A DNA stretch of 64,000 bases from an uncultured Gemmiger sp. (GCA_944386495.1 CALXBE010000004.1:1-64000), one strand, 5' to 3'; numbered from the stretch's first letter, positions 53,023 to 61,808 are shown. Numbers and translations: made by a program. The notes: a model not told the origin generated them from the letters alone.

Positions 53023-53105
53023 TTCAGCCATGCCCTCCTTTCTCTTCCTTATTATAGACAATTTCTTGGAAGAGAGTCAATTTTCCATTGCAAAGCCGGG
53101 AAATA

Positions 53106-53114
53106 TGGTATACT
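53106..53114 (+). promoter_or_regulatory. Extended -10 promoter of the flavo-diiron gene
   Basis: TGGTATACT (53106-53114) is an extended -10. A TTGCAA (53088-53093) upstream is only 15 bp away, so the extended -10 probably matters most. Confidence 0.5.
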
Positions 53115-53161
53115 ATTACAGTGTGTGGATTCCATTCCAAAACAGTGAAGGAGTTTTAGAT

Positions 53162-54316
53162 ATGATGATTGCCAAGGATGTTTTTTATGTAGGTGTCAAT
53201 GACCATGACATTGACCTGTTTGAGGGTCAGTACATTGTTCCCAACGGAATGGCTTACAACTCCTATCTCATTCAGGATGAGAAGGTAGCCGTTATGGACA
53301 GCGTGGACGGTCACTTTGCCGGCCAGTGGCTGGATCAGATCAAAGCCCAGCTGGGTGACCGTCAGCCTGATTATCTGGTGATCCAGCACATGGAGCCGGA
53401 CCATTCCTCCAGCATTGCCGCTTTCCTGGAAGCATTCCCCCAGGCCCAGGTGGTATCCAATGCCAAGGCTTTTACCATGATGAACAACTTCTATGGCCTG
53501 ACCCTGGAAGAAAAAAAGGTAGAGGTCACCAACGGCGGCACCCTGAATCTGGGCAGCCGGGAACTCCAGTTCATCTTTGCTCCCATGGTTCACTGGCCCG
53601 AGGTCATGTTCACCTATGACCCCGCTGACAAGATTCTTTTCAGCGCCGACGCCTTCGGCAAGTTCGGTGCCCTGGATATAGAGGAAGAGTGGGACTGCGA
53701 AGCCCGCCGCTACTACTTTGGCATTGTGGGCAAGTACGGCGTTCAGGTCCAGGCCGTCCTCAAAAAGGCCGCCGCGCTGGACATCCAGACCATCTGCCCC
53801 CTCCATGGTCCCGTTCTGTCCGGGGACCTGTCCCATTACCTGAACCAGTACAACACCTGGTCCAGCTACGGGGTGGAGAGCGAGGGCGTTATGATTGCCT
53901 ACTGCTCCGTCTACGGCAACACCGCCAAGGCTGCCCGGGAGCTGGCCGACAAACTCACCGCCCGGGGCTGCCCCAAGGTAGTGGTGGCTGACCTGCACCG
54001 GGAAGACATGGCCGAGTGTGTGGAGGACGCTTTCCGGTACGGCAAGCTGGTACTGGCCAGCACCACCTACAACGGAGACATCTTCCCCTATATGCGCCAG
54101 TTCATTGAGAGCCTTAAAGAGCGCGGATACCAGAACCGAACCATCGGTCTCATTGAGAACGGTTCCTGGGCTCCCACCGCCGCCCGCATCATGAAGGGTA
54201 TGCTGGAAGGGTGCAAGAACATCACCTGGATGGAGAACGGCCTCAAAATCATGTCCGCTCTCAAGCCTGCCGACCAGGCTGCTTTGGATTCCATGGCCGA
54301 CGAGCTGATGAAATAA
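53162..54316 (+). CDS. Flavo-diiron protein (FprA-type A-type flavoprotein)
   Basis: Reduces O2 to water or NO to N2O in anaerobes. The beta-lactamase-like domain (about 1-250) has diiron ligands in QHMEPDHS, APMVHWPEVM, FSADAFGKFG and CPLHGPVL. The flavodoxin domain (about 255-384) has the FMN loop YCSVYGNTAKA. At 384 residues it is the short class A form without fused rubredoxin, so it needs an external donor, the nearby rubredoxin. AAGGAG precedes the ATG at 53162. Confidence 0.95.
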   Translation: MMIAKDVFYVGVNDHDIDLFEGQYIVPNGMAYNSYLIQDEKVAVMDSVDGHFAGQWLDQIKAQLGDRQPDYLVIQHMEPDHSSSIAAFLEAFPQAQVVSNAKAFTMMNNFYGLTLEEKKVEVTNGGTLNLGSRELQFIFAPMVHWPEVMFTYDPADKILFSADAFGKFGALDIEEEWDCEARRYYFGIVGKYGVQVQAVLKKAAALDIQTICPLHGPVLSGDLSHYLNQYNTWSSYGVESEGVMIAYCSVYGNTAKAARELADKLTARGCPKVVVADLHREDMAECVEDAFRYGKLVLASTTYNGDIFPYMRQFIESLKERGYQNRTIGLIENGSWAPTAARIMKGMLEGCKNITWMENGLKIMSALKPADQAALDSMADELMK

Positions 54317-54323
54317 TCTTTCA

Positions 54324-54361
54324 AAAGGGTGGGCTTTAAGAAAAAGCCCACCCTTTGTTTT
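54324..54361 (+). terminator. Intercistronic terminator-like hairpin
   Basis: A perfect 14-bp stem (54324-54337 with 54343-54356), then GTTTTA. It lies between the flavo-diiron gene and the reductase gene and overlaps the run-up to the latter's ribosome site, so partial termination is likely. Confidence 0.75.
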
Positions 54362-54376
54362 AAAGGAGGAATCACT

Positions 54377-55225
54377 ATGTATGATGTAGCCATCATCGGC
54401 ACCGGCCCCGCCGGGCTCTCCGCCGCCCTCAATCTCAAACTCCACAACAAATCCATCCTCTGGCTGGGCTCCCCTGCCCTGAGCCGGAAGGTGCAGCTTT
54501 CCCACGCCATTGCCAACTATCCCGGCCTGGACACCCTGTCCGGGGCAGAGCTGAACCGGAAGTTCACCGACCAGATCAACTCCATGGATCTTGAGATCAC
54601 CGACCGGCTGGTCACCAATATCCTCCCCGATGACAGCGGATTTTCTCTTCTGGGTGGCAACGATTTTTACCAGGCCAAGACCATCCTGCTGGCTATCGGT
54701 TCCGCCGGACCCAAGGCCCTGGATGGGGAGGAAGCCCTGCTGGGCCGTGGAGTGAGCTACTGCGCCACCTGCGACGGTTTCCTGTACAAAGGAAAGACCA
54801 TTGCCATCCTCTGTACCGACCCCCAGTATCACCACGAAGTAGAATACCTGGCCCAGATGGCCGGGAAGGTATACCTCCACACCCCCTACAAGGAAGGGGT
54901 CCCGGAAGCAGCCAACCTGGAACGGCTCAGTTCTCCCATCCGGAAAATCCAGGGGGAAAGCAAGGTGGAATCCATCCTTCTGGGGGATGGCTCCCAGCGG
55001 GAAGTGGACGGGGTATTCCTGCTCCGGAACTCAGTCGCCCCCGCCACTCTTCTTCCCGGTCTTGAAATGGACGGTCCCCATATCCGCACCGCCCGGGACC
55101 TGACCACCAACATTCCCGGCTGTTTTGCCGCCGGGGACTGCACCGGCCGCCCCTACCAGATCGCCAAGGCTGTGGGGGACGGGAACATTGCCGCCCACTC
55201 CATCCTGGAATATCTGGGAAAATAA
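54377..55225 (+). CDS. Thioredoxin-reductase-like flavoprotein without NADPH-binding motifs
   Basis: The 282-residue FAD protein has GTGPAGLSAAL at the N terminus, the redox CATC (about 130-133) and the C-terminal GCFAAGDCTG. The second dinucleotide site, normally GGGxSA with HRRxxxR, reads AILCTDPQYH and HTPYKEG, so NADPH binding looks lost. This is the hallmark of pyridine-nucleotide-independent, ferredoxin-linked thioredoxin reductases known in clostridia. No thioredoxin gene is adjacent. AAAGGAGG precedes the ATG. Confidence 0.88.
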   Translation: MYDVAIIGTGPAGLSAALNLKLHNKSILWLGSPALSRKVQLSHAIANYPGLDTLSGAELNRKFTDQINSMDLEITDRLVTNILPDDSGFSLLGGNDFYQAKTILLAIGSAGPKALDGEEALLGRGVSYCATCDGFLYKGKTIAILCTDPQYHHEVEYLAQMAGKVYLHTPYKEGVPEAANLERLSSPIRKIQGESKVESILLGDGSQREVDGVFLLRNSVAPATLLPGLEMDGPHIRTARDLTTNIPGCFAAGDCTGRPYQIAKAVGDGNIAAHSILEYLGK

Positions 55226-55273
55226 ACGGATATTGTTTCTACCAGACATTCAAAACCGCCAGGAGAACTTCTT

Positions 55274-55531
55274 ATGAAAAAGCTGATTGCCCTTGTTTTT
55301 GTTCTTTTGACCGCAGGAATCGTGGCGGCTACCGCCGCATTTGCCTCCGGGGCCAATCACGGTTTTGGTCCCGGGACTGGGGTATGCCCCTACACCCGGG
55401 AGGATTGCTCCGGCGGGCGCTGCGCCCGGCAGGAGGGCCGTGGAGCAAACTATACCGACCAGAACGGGGACGGAGTCTGCGACTACCGCCCCCAGGGCGG
55501 CCAGGGCCGTCATCACGGCTGGTACCAATAA
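55274..55531 (+). CDS. Small secreted protein with EF-hand-like DxNGDG loop
   Basis: The 85-residue protein has a clear signal peptide (about residues 1-24, AFA end). The mature part has four Cys and an NYTDQNGDGVCDY loop of the calcium-binding DxNxDG type, then a His/Gly-rich tail. CAGGAGA precedes the ATG. Short exported YxDxNGDGxCD proteins are frequent in gut clostridia but have no known function. Confidence 0.8.
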   Translation: MKKLIALVFVLLTAGIVAATAAFASGANHGFGPGTGVCPYTREDCSGGRCARQEGRGANYTDQNGDGVCDYRPQGGQGRHHGWYQ

Positions 55532-55539
55532 ATGAAATT

Positions 55540-55573
55540 GCCCCGGAGGATTCCCTCCGGGGCTGTTTTGTTT
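55540..55573. terminator. Bidirectional terminator
   Basis: A perfect 10-bp stem (55540-55549 with 55554-55563), then TGTTTTGTTT, between the secreted-protein gene and the convergent DUF3169 gene, whose stop overlaps its end. Confidence 0.85.
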
Positions 55574-56330
55574 ACAGGGGGTCTCCTCCCCGTTCCTGCT
55601 TGATGGCTGTGACCGTGTAGACCACTTGCAGGGTAGCCCAGATAATCAGGGGCGGAAGGGTGGCAAAGAGCCCGGTCCCCAGCATAAAGTTGGACACCAC
55701 CGTTATCAGCCACAAGATGGCGGCCACCTGGGCAGTGACAAAGTAAGCCTTATAGCTGGCCTGGCCGATTTTGGCCCGCTCTGCCTCGTCGCAGCTTTCC
55801 AGCCACTTTTTCTGAAATTTCAGGTCATAGACACTGCCCTGCTTTTCCGGATTCATCCGGCGGGTCAAATCCACCACTTTCTGCTGGAGAAAGACCACCA
55901 GCACCAGATCCAGACAGTACAGTACAATGGTCAGAAACATGCCCTGGTTGGTGTTGGCCATGTGGCAGGCCGACAGGAAGAAACAGTCCAGAATAAAAGC
56001 CAGATTGGAGAAAAGCAAGCTGTAATTCAGCTTTTCTTCTGCTTTGCGGGGAAGTTCTTCCTCCTCCCCGTCCCACCCCTGGAACATTTTGTTGGCCTTG
56101 CGGTAGAGCAGCCAGGCCGGCAGCACCAATGTAACCATAATAACGGGAATTCCCCAGGGAACTATTACCCCCAGCACCTTGAGGATGGCTTCCTGGGCGT
56201 TTTCCAGGTTCTGGATTCCCAGAATCCCGCCGCAGAAGCCCAGCACGCCCCCGCCCAGAGCCGAAGCCAGCAAAAACAAAATGAACTTGGGAAACGCTTT
56301 TCTGTTTTCTCTTTCAATGTTATCCTTCAT
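55572..56330 (-). CDS. DUF3169 family membrane protein
   Basis: The 252-residue protein has about six membrane helices in pairs and a central cytoplasmic loop with MNPEKQGSVYDLKFQKKWLESCDEAE. This is typical of DUF3169 proteins found with small XRE regulators. The ATG at 56330 overlaps the upstream regulator gene by 11 bp. The function is unknown; it is likely controlled by its partner XRE protein. Confidence 0.85.
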   Translation of the reverse strand: MKDNIERENRKAFPKFILFLLASALGGGVLGFCGGILGIQNLENAQEAILKVLGVIVPWGIPVIMVTLVLPAWLLYRKANKMFQGWDGEEEELPRKAEEKLNYSLLFSNLAFILDCFFLSACHMANTNQGMFLTIVLYCLDLVLVVFLQQKVVDLTRRMNPEKQGSVYDLKFQKKWLESCDEAERAKIGQASYKAYFVTAQVAAILWLITVVSNFMLGTGLFATLPPLIIWATLQVVYTVTAIKQERGGDPL

Positions 56331-56538
56331 GGTCATTCTCCTCCTCATAGCTGAATATTTCCTCCACTGTCACCCCGCAGAGTTTGGCCAGCTTCAAGGC
56401 CAGGGTCACGGAGGGTGAATAGTCTCCCCTCTCTATTTGGCTGATGGTCTGGCGGGATACCCCTGCCAGCCGTCCCATCTCCTGCTGGTTCACTCCCAGG
56501 CGGGCTCTATGCTCTTTCAATCGATTGTACAGGGGCAT
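56320..56538 (-). CDS. XRE-family regulator of the DUF3169 operon
   Basis: A 72-residue helix-turn-helix protein: RLKEHRARLGVNQQEMGRLA with recognition helix SRQTISQIERGDYSP. GGAGG precedes the ATG at 56538. Three copies of the same palindrome lie across its promoter, a strong sign of autoregulation. Its end overlaps the DUF3169 start. Confidence 0.92.
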   Translation of the reverse strand: MPLYNRLKEHRARLGVNQQEMGRLAGVSRQTISQIERGDYSPSVTLALKLAKLCGVTVEEIFSYEEENDHEG

Positions 56539-56554
56539 GGCGCCACCTCCATTC

Positions 56555-56627
56555 TGACAACTTTCCAAGTCAAGCTGACAACTATTCTTGTCAACTTTAG
56601 AATAGCATTGACAAGAATAGTTGTCAA
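56555..56627 (-). promoter_or_regulatory. Promoter with three operator copies for the XRE/DUF3169 operon
   Basis: Minus strand TTGACA (56627-56622), 17 bp, TATTCT (56604-56599). Palindromes: TTGACAAGAATAGTTGTCAA (56608-56627), TGACAACTATTCTTGTCA (56576-56593) and a weaker TGACAACTTTCCAAGTCA (56555-56572). Centres are 33 and 21 bp apart, close to whole helical turns. The first two together also form an 18-bp-arm inverted repeat. Confidence 0.8.
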
Positions 56628-56798
56628 CTCTTTTTTGAATTTTTCCCAAACATTTACCGGAATCCGGGAGTGAAACCCGGGATTTTTCCGGTTGCAACCC
56701 CCGGTTGACAAAAAAGTGGGTCTGGTTGGTGGTCTGCAACCAATTTTTTTGGTAGAATCAAGCCAATGAAATCAACAAGCCAAAGGAGCTGTATCACC

Positions 56799-57779
56799 AT
56801 GACATTGGGCGAAAAAATCATAAAACTGCGAAAGGGCCAGGGATGGAGCCAGGAAGAGCTGGCCGCCCGTCTGGACATTTCCCGCCAAGCTGTTTCCAAG
56901 TGGGAGTCCATGGCTTCCACCCCCGACCTGGACAAAATTCTGAAAATGAGCCAGCTGTTCGGGGTATCCACCGATTACCTTTTAAAAGACGATGCTCCCC
57001 AGGAGGAAGGCTTTGCAGACCTTTCTCCCCGGGAGGAGGTGTCCATTCCCACCATGTCCCTGGAGGAAGCCAACGCTTACCTGGAACTGGCTGAGACTGC
57101 CCACCGGAAGATTGCCCTGGGGGTAAGCCTTTGTATTCTCTGCCCTATTCCCCTTCTCTTTCTGACCGGCTGCGCCGAGTTTGGTCTCATTCCCATGGGG
57201 GAAGACATCGTCTCTGCCCTGGGAATCATTGCCCTTTTCTGCATTGTAGCTCTGGGGGTGGCTCTGATCCTGCCCAGCAGCATCAAAATGGAGCAGTACG
57301 AGTATCTGGAAAAGGAGCCTTTGAACACCCAGTATGGGGTGGCCGGGATGGTGGAGAAAAAGAAGGAGGAGTTTGAGGACCGGTATCACTCCGGGCTGGT
57401 CATTGGAATCCTTCTCTGCATCCTCAGTGTGGTGCCTTTGTTCGGCGCTGCCGCCCTGGAACGGGATTTTGCCGCAGTCTGCGGGGTCTGCCTTATGTTC
57501 TGCATGGTTTCCCTGGGCTGTCATTTCATTATTCTGGTGGCTTCCCGCTGGGGCTGCTATCAGCGGCTGCTGGAGGAAGGAGACTATACCCGGGAGCAAA
57601 AGGCTGAAAATGAACAGAACTCTCCCTTCACCGTATTCTACTGGTGTGTGACCTCTGCCATTTATCTGGCTGTCAGCTTCTATCTGGATTCCTGGGAAAC
57701 CACCTGGGCCATCTGGCCGGTGGCTGCCGTATTGTTTGTGGCCGCTCTGGCATTGAAAAAGATGATTTCCAAAAAATAA
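56799..57779 (+). CDS. XRE helix-turn-helix protein with C-terminal membrane domain
   Basis: The 326-residue protein has an N-terminal HTH (about residues 5-60: RKGQGWSQEELAARL, ISRQAVSKWES). A linker and about six membrane helices in pairs follow (about 104-170 and 200-260, then near the C terminus). The C-terminal pattern resembles permease-like sensor domains. AAAGGAG precedes the ATG. It diverges from the XRE/DUF3169 operon. GGTTGCAACC (56693-56702) and GGTCTGCAACC (56731-56741) upstream may be operator sites. Confidence 0.85.
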   Translation: MTLGEKIIKLRKGQGWSQEELAARLDISRQAVSKWESMASTPDLDKILKMSQLFGVSTDYLLKDDAPQEEGFADLSPREEVSIPTMSLEEANAYLELAETAHRKIALGVSLCILCPIPLLFLTGCAEFGLIPMGEDIVSALGIIALFCIVALGVALILPSSIKMEQYEYLEKEPLNTQYGVAGMVEKKKEEFEDRYHSGLVIGILLCILSVVPLFGAAALERDFAAVCGVCLMFCMVSLGCHFIILVASRWGCYQRLLEEGDYTREQKAENEQNSPFTVFYWCVTSAIYLAVSFYLDSWETTWAIWPVAAVLFVAALALKKMISKK

Positions 57780-57799
57780 TATTCTCCTGCAACATATAA

Positions 57800-57837
57800 A
57801 GAGAAGGACCCCATGCCGGAGCATGGGGTCCTTCTCT
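57800..57837. terminator. Bidirectional terminator before fruA 3' end
   Basis: A perfect 17-bp stem (57800-57816 with 57821-57837) with CGGA loop; it separates the HTH-membrane gene from the convergent fru operon. Confidence 0.88.
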
Positions 57838-57874
57838 TGCTTTAGTTCTATTCAGGATTGGAGAATGTCGTTGT

Positions 57875-59791
57875 TTATTCCTGGACCGGCTTTTTCAGCA
57901 GGCTCAGGAGGAGTGCGCCCACGGCGCTGCCCACTGCCAGAGCTACCAGGTAGAGGACTGCATTGCCCACCACAGGGAAGACAAAGATTCCGCCATGAGG
58001 AGCGCGGAGGGTGCAGCCGAAGAGCATGGAGAGGGCACCGGCTACTGCGGAGCCTGCCACACAGCTGGGCAGGACCCGGAGGGGGTCAGCTGCTGCGAAG
58101 GGGATAGCACCCTCGGAGATGAAGCAAAGGCCCATGATGTAGTTCACAAAACCGTTCTTCCGTTCCTCGCTGGTCCACTTTTTGGGGCAGAAGGTAGTAG
58201 AGAGCGCAATGGCAATGGGAGGAACCATACCGCCTACCATAACGGCAGCCATTACATCGTAGGTTCCGGAGGAGAGGGCTGCGGTGCCGAACACATAGGC
58301 TGCCTTGTTGAAGGGGCCGCCCATATCAATGGACATCATGCCGCCGCAGATGGCGCCCAGCAGGATCTTGGAGGTGCCGCCCATGGTGTTCAGCCAGGCA
58401 GCGATGGCCTCGTTGATAAAGCCCATGACCGGGTTGACGGCGCACATGACCACGCCCATGACCAGCATACCGCCCAGGGGATAGATGAGCATGGGCCGGA
58501 TCCCGTCCACGCTGCTGGGGAGTTTCTCGGTAATGTTTTCCAGGAATTTCACCAGGTAACCGGCTACAAAACCAGCCAGCAGAGCAGCCAGGAAGCCGCC
58601 GGAGATACCGGTGGTCTGACCTGCCATCAGCCCGGAGAAGCTGGTGCCGTTCATGGCCAGAACGCCACCCACAAAGCCTACGGCCAGACCGGGACGGTCT
58701 GCAATGGACATGGCGATGTAGGCGGACAGGATGGGAAGCATGAATCCGAAGGCTGCGTTGCCTACCGTCTTGAAGAAGGCAGCCAGGGGAGTGTTCATAC
58801 CAAAGTTGGCCGGGTCAATGGAGAAGTCGTCAAAGAGGAAGGCCAGGGCGATGAGGATACCGCCGCCTACCACAAAGGGAAGCATGTGGGAGACACCGTT
58901 CATCAGGTGCTTGTAAAGGGTATGTCCCAGGGTGTCTTTTCCTGCGGTCTGGGCTGCAGGCTGGCCGCCCTTGGCCTGGAACACCGGCACTTCCCCGCTC
59001 TCGATTTTCTGAATCAGTTCTTCAGGCTTGTGGATGCCGTCATCCACCCGGGTGAAGAGGACCGGCTTGCCGTGGAAACGGGCAGTCTCCACATTCTTGT
59101 CGGCGGCTACAATGATACCGTCGCAGGCGGCGATCTCCTCAGGGGTGAGGATGTTCTTGGCTCCGCCGGAGCCGTTGGTCTCCACCTTGCAGGGCAGGCC
59201 CAGCTTTTCGCCGGCCTTGGTCAGGGCCTCGGCTGCCATGTAGGTATGGGCAATGCCGGTGGGACAGGCAGTAACGGCCAGGATACGATATCCCTGGGGA
59301 GCCACCTGTTCCTGGGTGAAGCTCTCGTCACCGAACTGAGTTTCCTCCTGGGCATCAATCAGTTTCAGGAACTCCTCGGGAGACTTGGCTGCCCGCAGCT
59401 TTTCCACGAAGTCCTCATGCATGAGCATCTGCATCATCCGGGCCAGCATATCCACATGGAGGCTGCCATTCTCGGGAGCGGCAATCATAAAGAAGAGATC
59501 GCTCTTTTCTTCGTCCTCCTGGTTATACTGCACCGGCTGAGCCAGCCGAAGGACGGCCAGGCTGGGGCGGGTGACACAGGCTGCCCGGGCATGGGGAACG
59601 GTGATTCCGTTGTCCACATAGGTGGAAGCCTCTTCCTCCCGGGCATAGATGGCGGCCTTGTAAGCGGCCTTGTCGGTAATGTTGCCATGGGTACACTGCA
59701 GCTCCACCAGGGTATCAATTACCTGGTCCCGGCTGGCTGCGGCGCTGTCCAGAGCGATGGCCTGGACAGAGAACAATTCAGTAATCCGCAT
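57875..59791 (-). CDS. fruA: PTS fructose transporter EIIABC
   Basis: Imports fructose as fructose-1-phosphate. Domain order is EIIA (phospho-His67 in TVPHARA), EIIB (phospho-Cys176 in TACPTGIAHT) and EIIC (about residues 290-630, eight or more helices, GGPFNKAAY motif). The full 638-residue single-chain form is present. It follows fruK by 57 nt and is last in the fruR-fruK-fruA operon. Phosphate comes from ptsI/ptsH at the start of this window. Confidence 0.96.
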   Translation of the reverse strand: MRITELFSVQAIALDSAAASRDQVIDTLVELQCTHGNITDKAAYKAAIYAREEEASTYVDNGITVPHARAACVTRPSLAVLRLAQPVQYNQEDEEKSDLFFMIAAPENGSLHVDMLARMMQMLMHEDFVEKLRAAKSPEEFLKLIDAQEETQFGDESFTQEQVAPQGYRILAVTACPTGIAHTYMAAEALTKAGEKLGLPCKVETNGSGGAKNILTPEEIAACDGIIVAADKNVETARFHGKPVLFTRVDDGIHKPEELIQKIESGEVPVFQAKGGQPAAQTAGKDTLGHTLYKHLMNGVSHMLPFVVGGGILIALAFLFDDFSIDPANFGMNTPLAAFFKTVGNAAFGFMLPILSAYIAMSIADRPGLAVGFVGGVLAMNGTSFSGLMAGQTTGISGGFLAALLAGFVAGYLVKFLENITEKLPSSVDGIRPMLIYPLGGMLVMGVVMCAVNPVMGFINEAIAAWLNTMGGTSKILLGAICGGMMSIDMGGPFNKAAYVFGTAALSSGTYDVMAAVMVGGMVPPIAIALSTTFCPKKWTSEERKNGFVNYIMGLCFISEGAIPFAAADPLRVLPSCVAGSAVAGALSMLFGCTLRAPHGGIFVFPVVGNAVLYLVALAVGSAVGALLLSLLKKPVQE

Positions 59792-59848
59792 AGTGATCCT
59801 CTCTTTCTGTATGGTCAGTGGCTTGTTTTACCGTTTTGGAAACCTAAT

Positions 59849-60754
59849 TTAGAACTGGGTCAGCAGCTGCTGGATGGTCTGGCGGTCGGCCAGTCCCAGG
59901 GAGAAGGCGGTGGCGCTGCCCGAGGCAGTTCCCAGGCGAAGGGCCCAGTCATAGTCCTTCCGCTCCATCCATCCGGCCAGGAATCCGGCCACCATGCTGT
60001 CTCCTGCACCCACGCTGTTGATCACCTTTCCCTTGGGCACTCCCGCCCGGTGGGTATGGCCTTCCTCGTCCAGAAGGAGGGCACCGTCCCCGGCCATGCT
60101 TACCAGCACATTCCGTGCGCCTTTTTCCTGGAGCTTGGCGGCGTAATGGGCTACCTCTTCATCGTTTTTCAGCTCTACCCCGAAAATTTCCCCCAGCTCA
60201 TGGTTGTTAGGCTTAATGAGGAAGGGCCGGTATTCCAGCACATTCACCAGCAGGTCCCGGGTGGCATCCACCGCCACCTCCACTCCCCGGCCTGCCAGCC
60301 GGGCCAGAATCTTCTGGTAGGTGTCCCCTGCCAGACTGTTGGGGATGCTCCCTGCCAGCACCAGCACATCTCCGGCTTTAAGGCCGTCCAGTTTTTCATA
60401 CAGCCGGTCCATATCCTCTTTCCCGATTCGGGGACCGATGCCGTTGATCTCGCTTTCCTCGTCCGCCTTGATTTTTACATTGATTCGGGTGATGCCATCC
60501 TTGAGCCGGACAAAGTCGGTGTGGATTCCCCGTTCTTTCAGGCCATCCTCCAGCCAGCGGCCGGTGGGACCTGCCACAAATCCCAGGGCGGTGCTTTCAT
60601 ACCCCAGGACCCCCAGAACGGTGGAAACATTGATTCCTTTTCCCCCGAACTGGTACTCTTCCGCCACCGTCCGGTTCACCTGGCCCAGGGTAAGACTGCC
60701 GGGAAGATGGACCAGGTAATCAATGGCGGGATTAAAGGTAACGGTGTAAATCAT
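59849..60754 (-). CDS. fruK: 1-phosphofructokinase
   Basis: PfkB-family kinase converting fructose-1-phosphate to fructose-1,6-bisphosphate. Motifs are TVTFNPAIDY, GGKGINVS, and the catalytic SVGAGDSMVAGFL. The ATG at 60754 (301 residues) has AAAAGGAGG upstream, within the end of fruR, and lies two bases after the fruR stop, so translation is coupled. Confidence 0.96.
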   Translation of the reverse strand: MIYTVTFNPAIDYLVHLPGSLTLGQVNRTVAEEYQFGGKGINVSTVLGVLGYESTALGFVAGPTGRWLEDGLKERGIHTDFVRLKDGITRINVKIKADEESEINGIGPRIGKEDMDRLYEKLDGLKAGDVLVLAGSIPNSLAGDTYQKILARLAGRGVEVAVDATRDLLVNVLEYRPFLIKPNNHELGEIFGVELKNDEEVAHYAAKLQEKGARNVLVSMAGDGALLLDEEGHTHRAGVPKGKVINSVGAGDSMVAGFLAGWMERKDYDWALRLGTASGSATAFSLGLADRQTIQQLLTQF

Positions 60755-60756
60755 GG

Positions 60757-61530
60757 TTATTCCTCCTTTTCCCCTTGGCTGTCGCTCTCCTTGATGAGGG
60801 TGTAGCGGCGGTATTTTTCGTTGGGCAGATGATTGGTCACCATAGCGGCATCGGTAAGGGAGCAAATTACGGCGGGGTAAACCTTGCCGAACTTGGTATC
60901 ATCCACCAAAAACCAGCTTTCCAATGCCCGGCCTACGGCCAGGGCTTTCAGGGCTGCCTCCTCCACATCGGGGGTAGTGAATCCACTGTCCAGGGACACT
61001 CCGTTGGCGCCCATAAAGGCTTTGGTAAAATTATACCGGCCAATACTGGTCATGGCGGCGGTTCCCACAATGGCCTCGGTGTTGGGGCGAATCTGCCCTC
61101 CCGGCAGGTAGACCCGGCAGCCCTTCTGGGCCAGCAGCCGGGCATGGGCAATGCCGTTGGTCACGAAGGTGGCTCCAAGGGCTGGTCCCTGCAAAGCCTG
61201 CACCAGCTGAAGGGTGGTGCTGCCCGCATCCAGGTAGACAAAATCTTCCGGACCGATCAGCCCCGCTGCCAGCTTTGCAATGCTCTGCTTCTGGGCTACC
61301 GCCTGATGTTCCTTGGCGGACATGGATTCCTCACCGGTCACAAAAGCGGCCTCCGGCAGGGTAGCTCCCCCGTGGACCCGGTTCACCCGCCCCTGCTGGT
61401 GGAGCAGCACCAGGTCCCGGCGGATGGTGGATTCACTGGCATCCAGGGCTTCGCACAATTCCTGGACTGTTACCGACCGGCGGCGGGCCAGGATTCCCAG
61501 AATCTTCTCGAACCGTTCTTCCGCTAACAT
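60757..61530 (-). CDS. fruR: DeoR-family fructose operon repressor
   Basis: A 257-residue DeoR/GlpR regulator with N-terminal HTH (SVTVQELCEALDASESTIRRDLVLL, residues about 19-43) and GRVNRVHGGA. A C-terminal sugar-phosphate-sensing domain follows (YLDAGSTTLQL, VTNGIAHARLL). It likely derepresses when fructose-1-phosphate is present. The ATG at 61530 has GAAAGGAG upstream. Repeated GTCAAA/GTCAATC sites at its promoter are its probable operators. Confidence 0.93.
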   Translation of the reverse strand: MLAEERFEKILGILARRRSVTVQELCEALDASESTIRRDLVLLHQQGRVNRVHGGATLPEAAFVTGEESMSAKEHQAVAQKQSIAKLAAGLIGPEDFVYLDAGSTTLQLVQALQGPALGATFVTNGIAHARLLAQKGCRVYLPGGQIRPNTEAIVGTAAMTSIGRYNFTKAFMGANGVSLDSGFTTPDVEEAALKALAVGRALESWFLVDDTKFGKVYPAVICSLTDAAMVTNHLPNEKYRRYTLIKESDSQGEKEE

Positions 61531-61606
61531 TCTTCGCTCCTTTCTCATTCACTCCTCCGGATGGGGGGTTGTGATTGGATTTGATTTCTTTTTCTTTGTT
61601 GACTTT

Positions 61607-61726
61607 AGAATATCACCATTTTCAGTCAAAGTCAATCAAAATCATTCGAATTATCCACCAAATTCTTCCTTTCATTTTTGTGCAATCGTCCAGTTTTATT
61701 CATTTTCGGTCAAATTCAGTCAATCC
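61607..61726 (-). promoter_or_regulatory. fru operon promoter and two FruR-like operator repeats
   Basis: Minus strand TTGACT (61635-61630), 17 bp, TATTCT (61612-61607). TTTTCAGTCAAAGTCAATC (61619-61637) overlaps the -35. A related TTTTCGGTCAAA...GTCAATC (61703-61725) lies about 85 bp upstream. DeoR-type repressors often bind direct repeats like these, possibly with looping. Confidence 0.7.
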
Positions 61727-61735
61727 TTGATAAAA

Positions 61736-61771
61736 AACAGCGCCCGGGCTTTCTGCCGCCCAGGCGCTGTT
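61736..61771 (-). terminator. Terminator after the DUF3592 gene
   Basis: A 9-bp stem (61736-61744 with 61763-61771) with GC-rich inner loop, followed on the minus strand by T6. Confidence 0.8.
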
Positions 61772-61808
61772 CCTTCTTTTTCTATTGTTTTCAAATGGAG
61801 GTCCCTGC

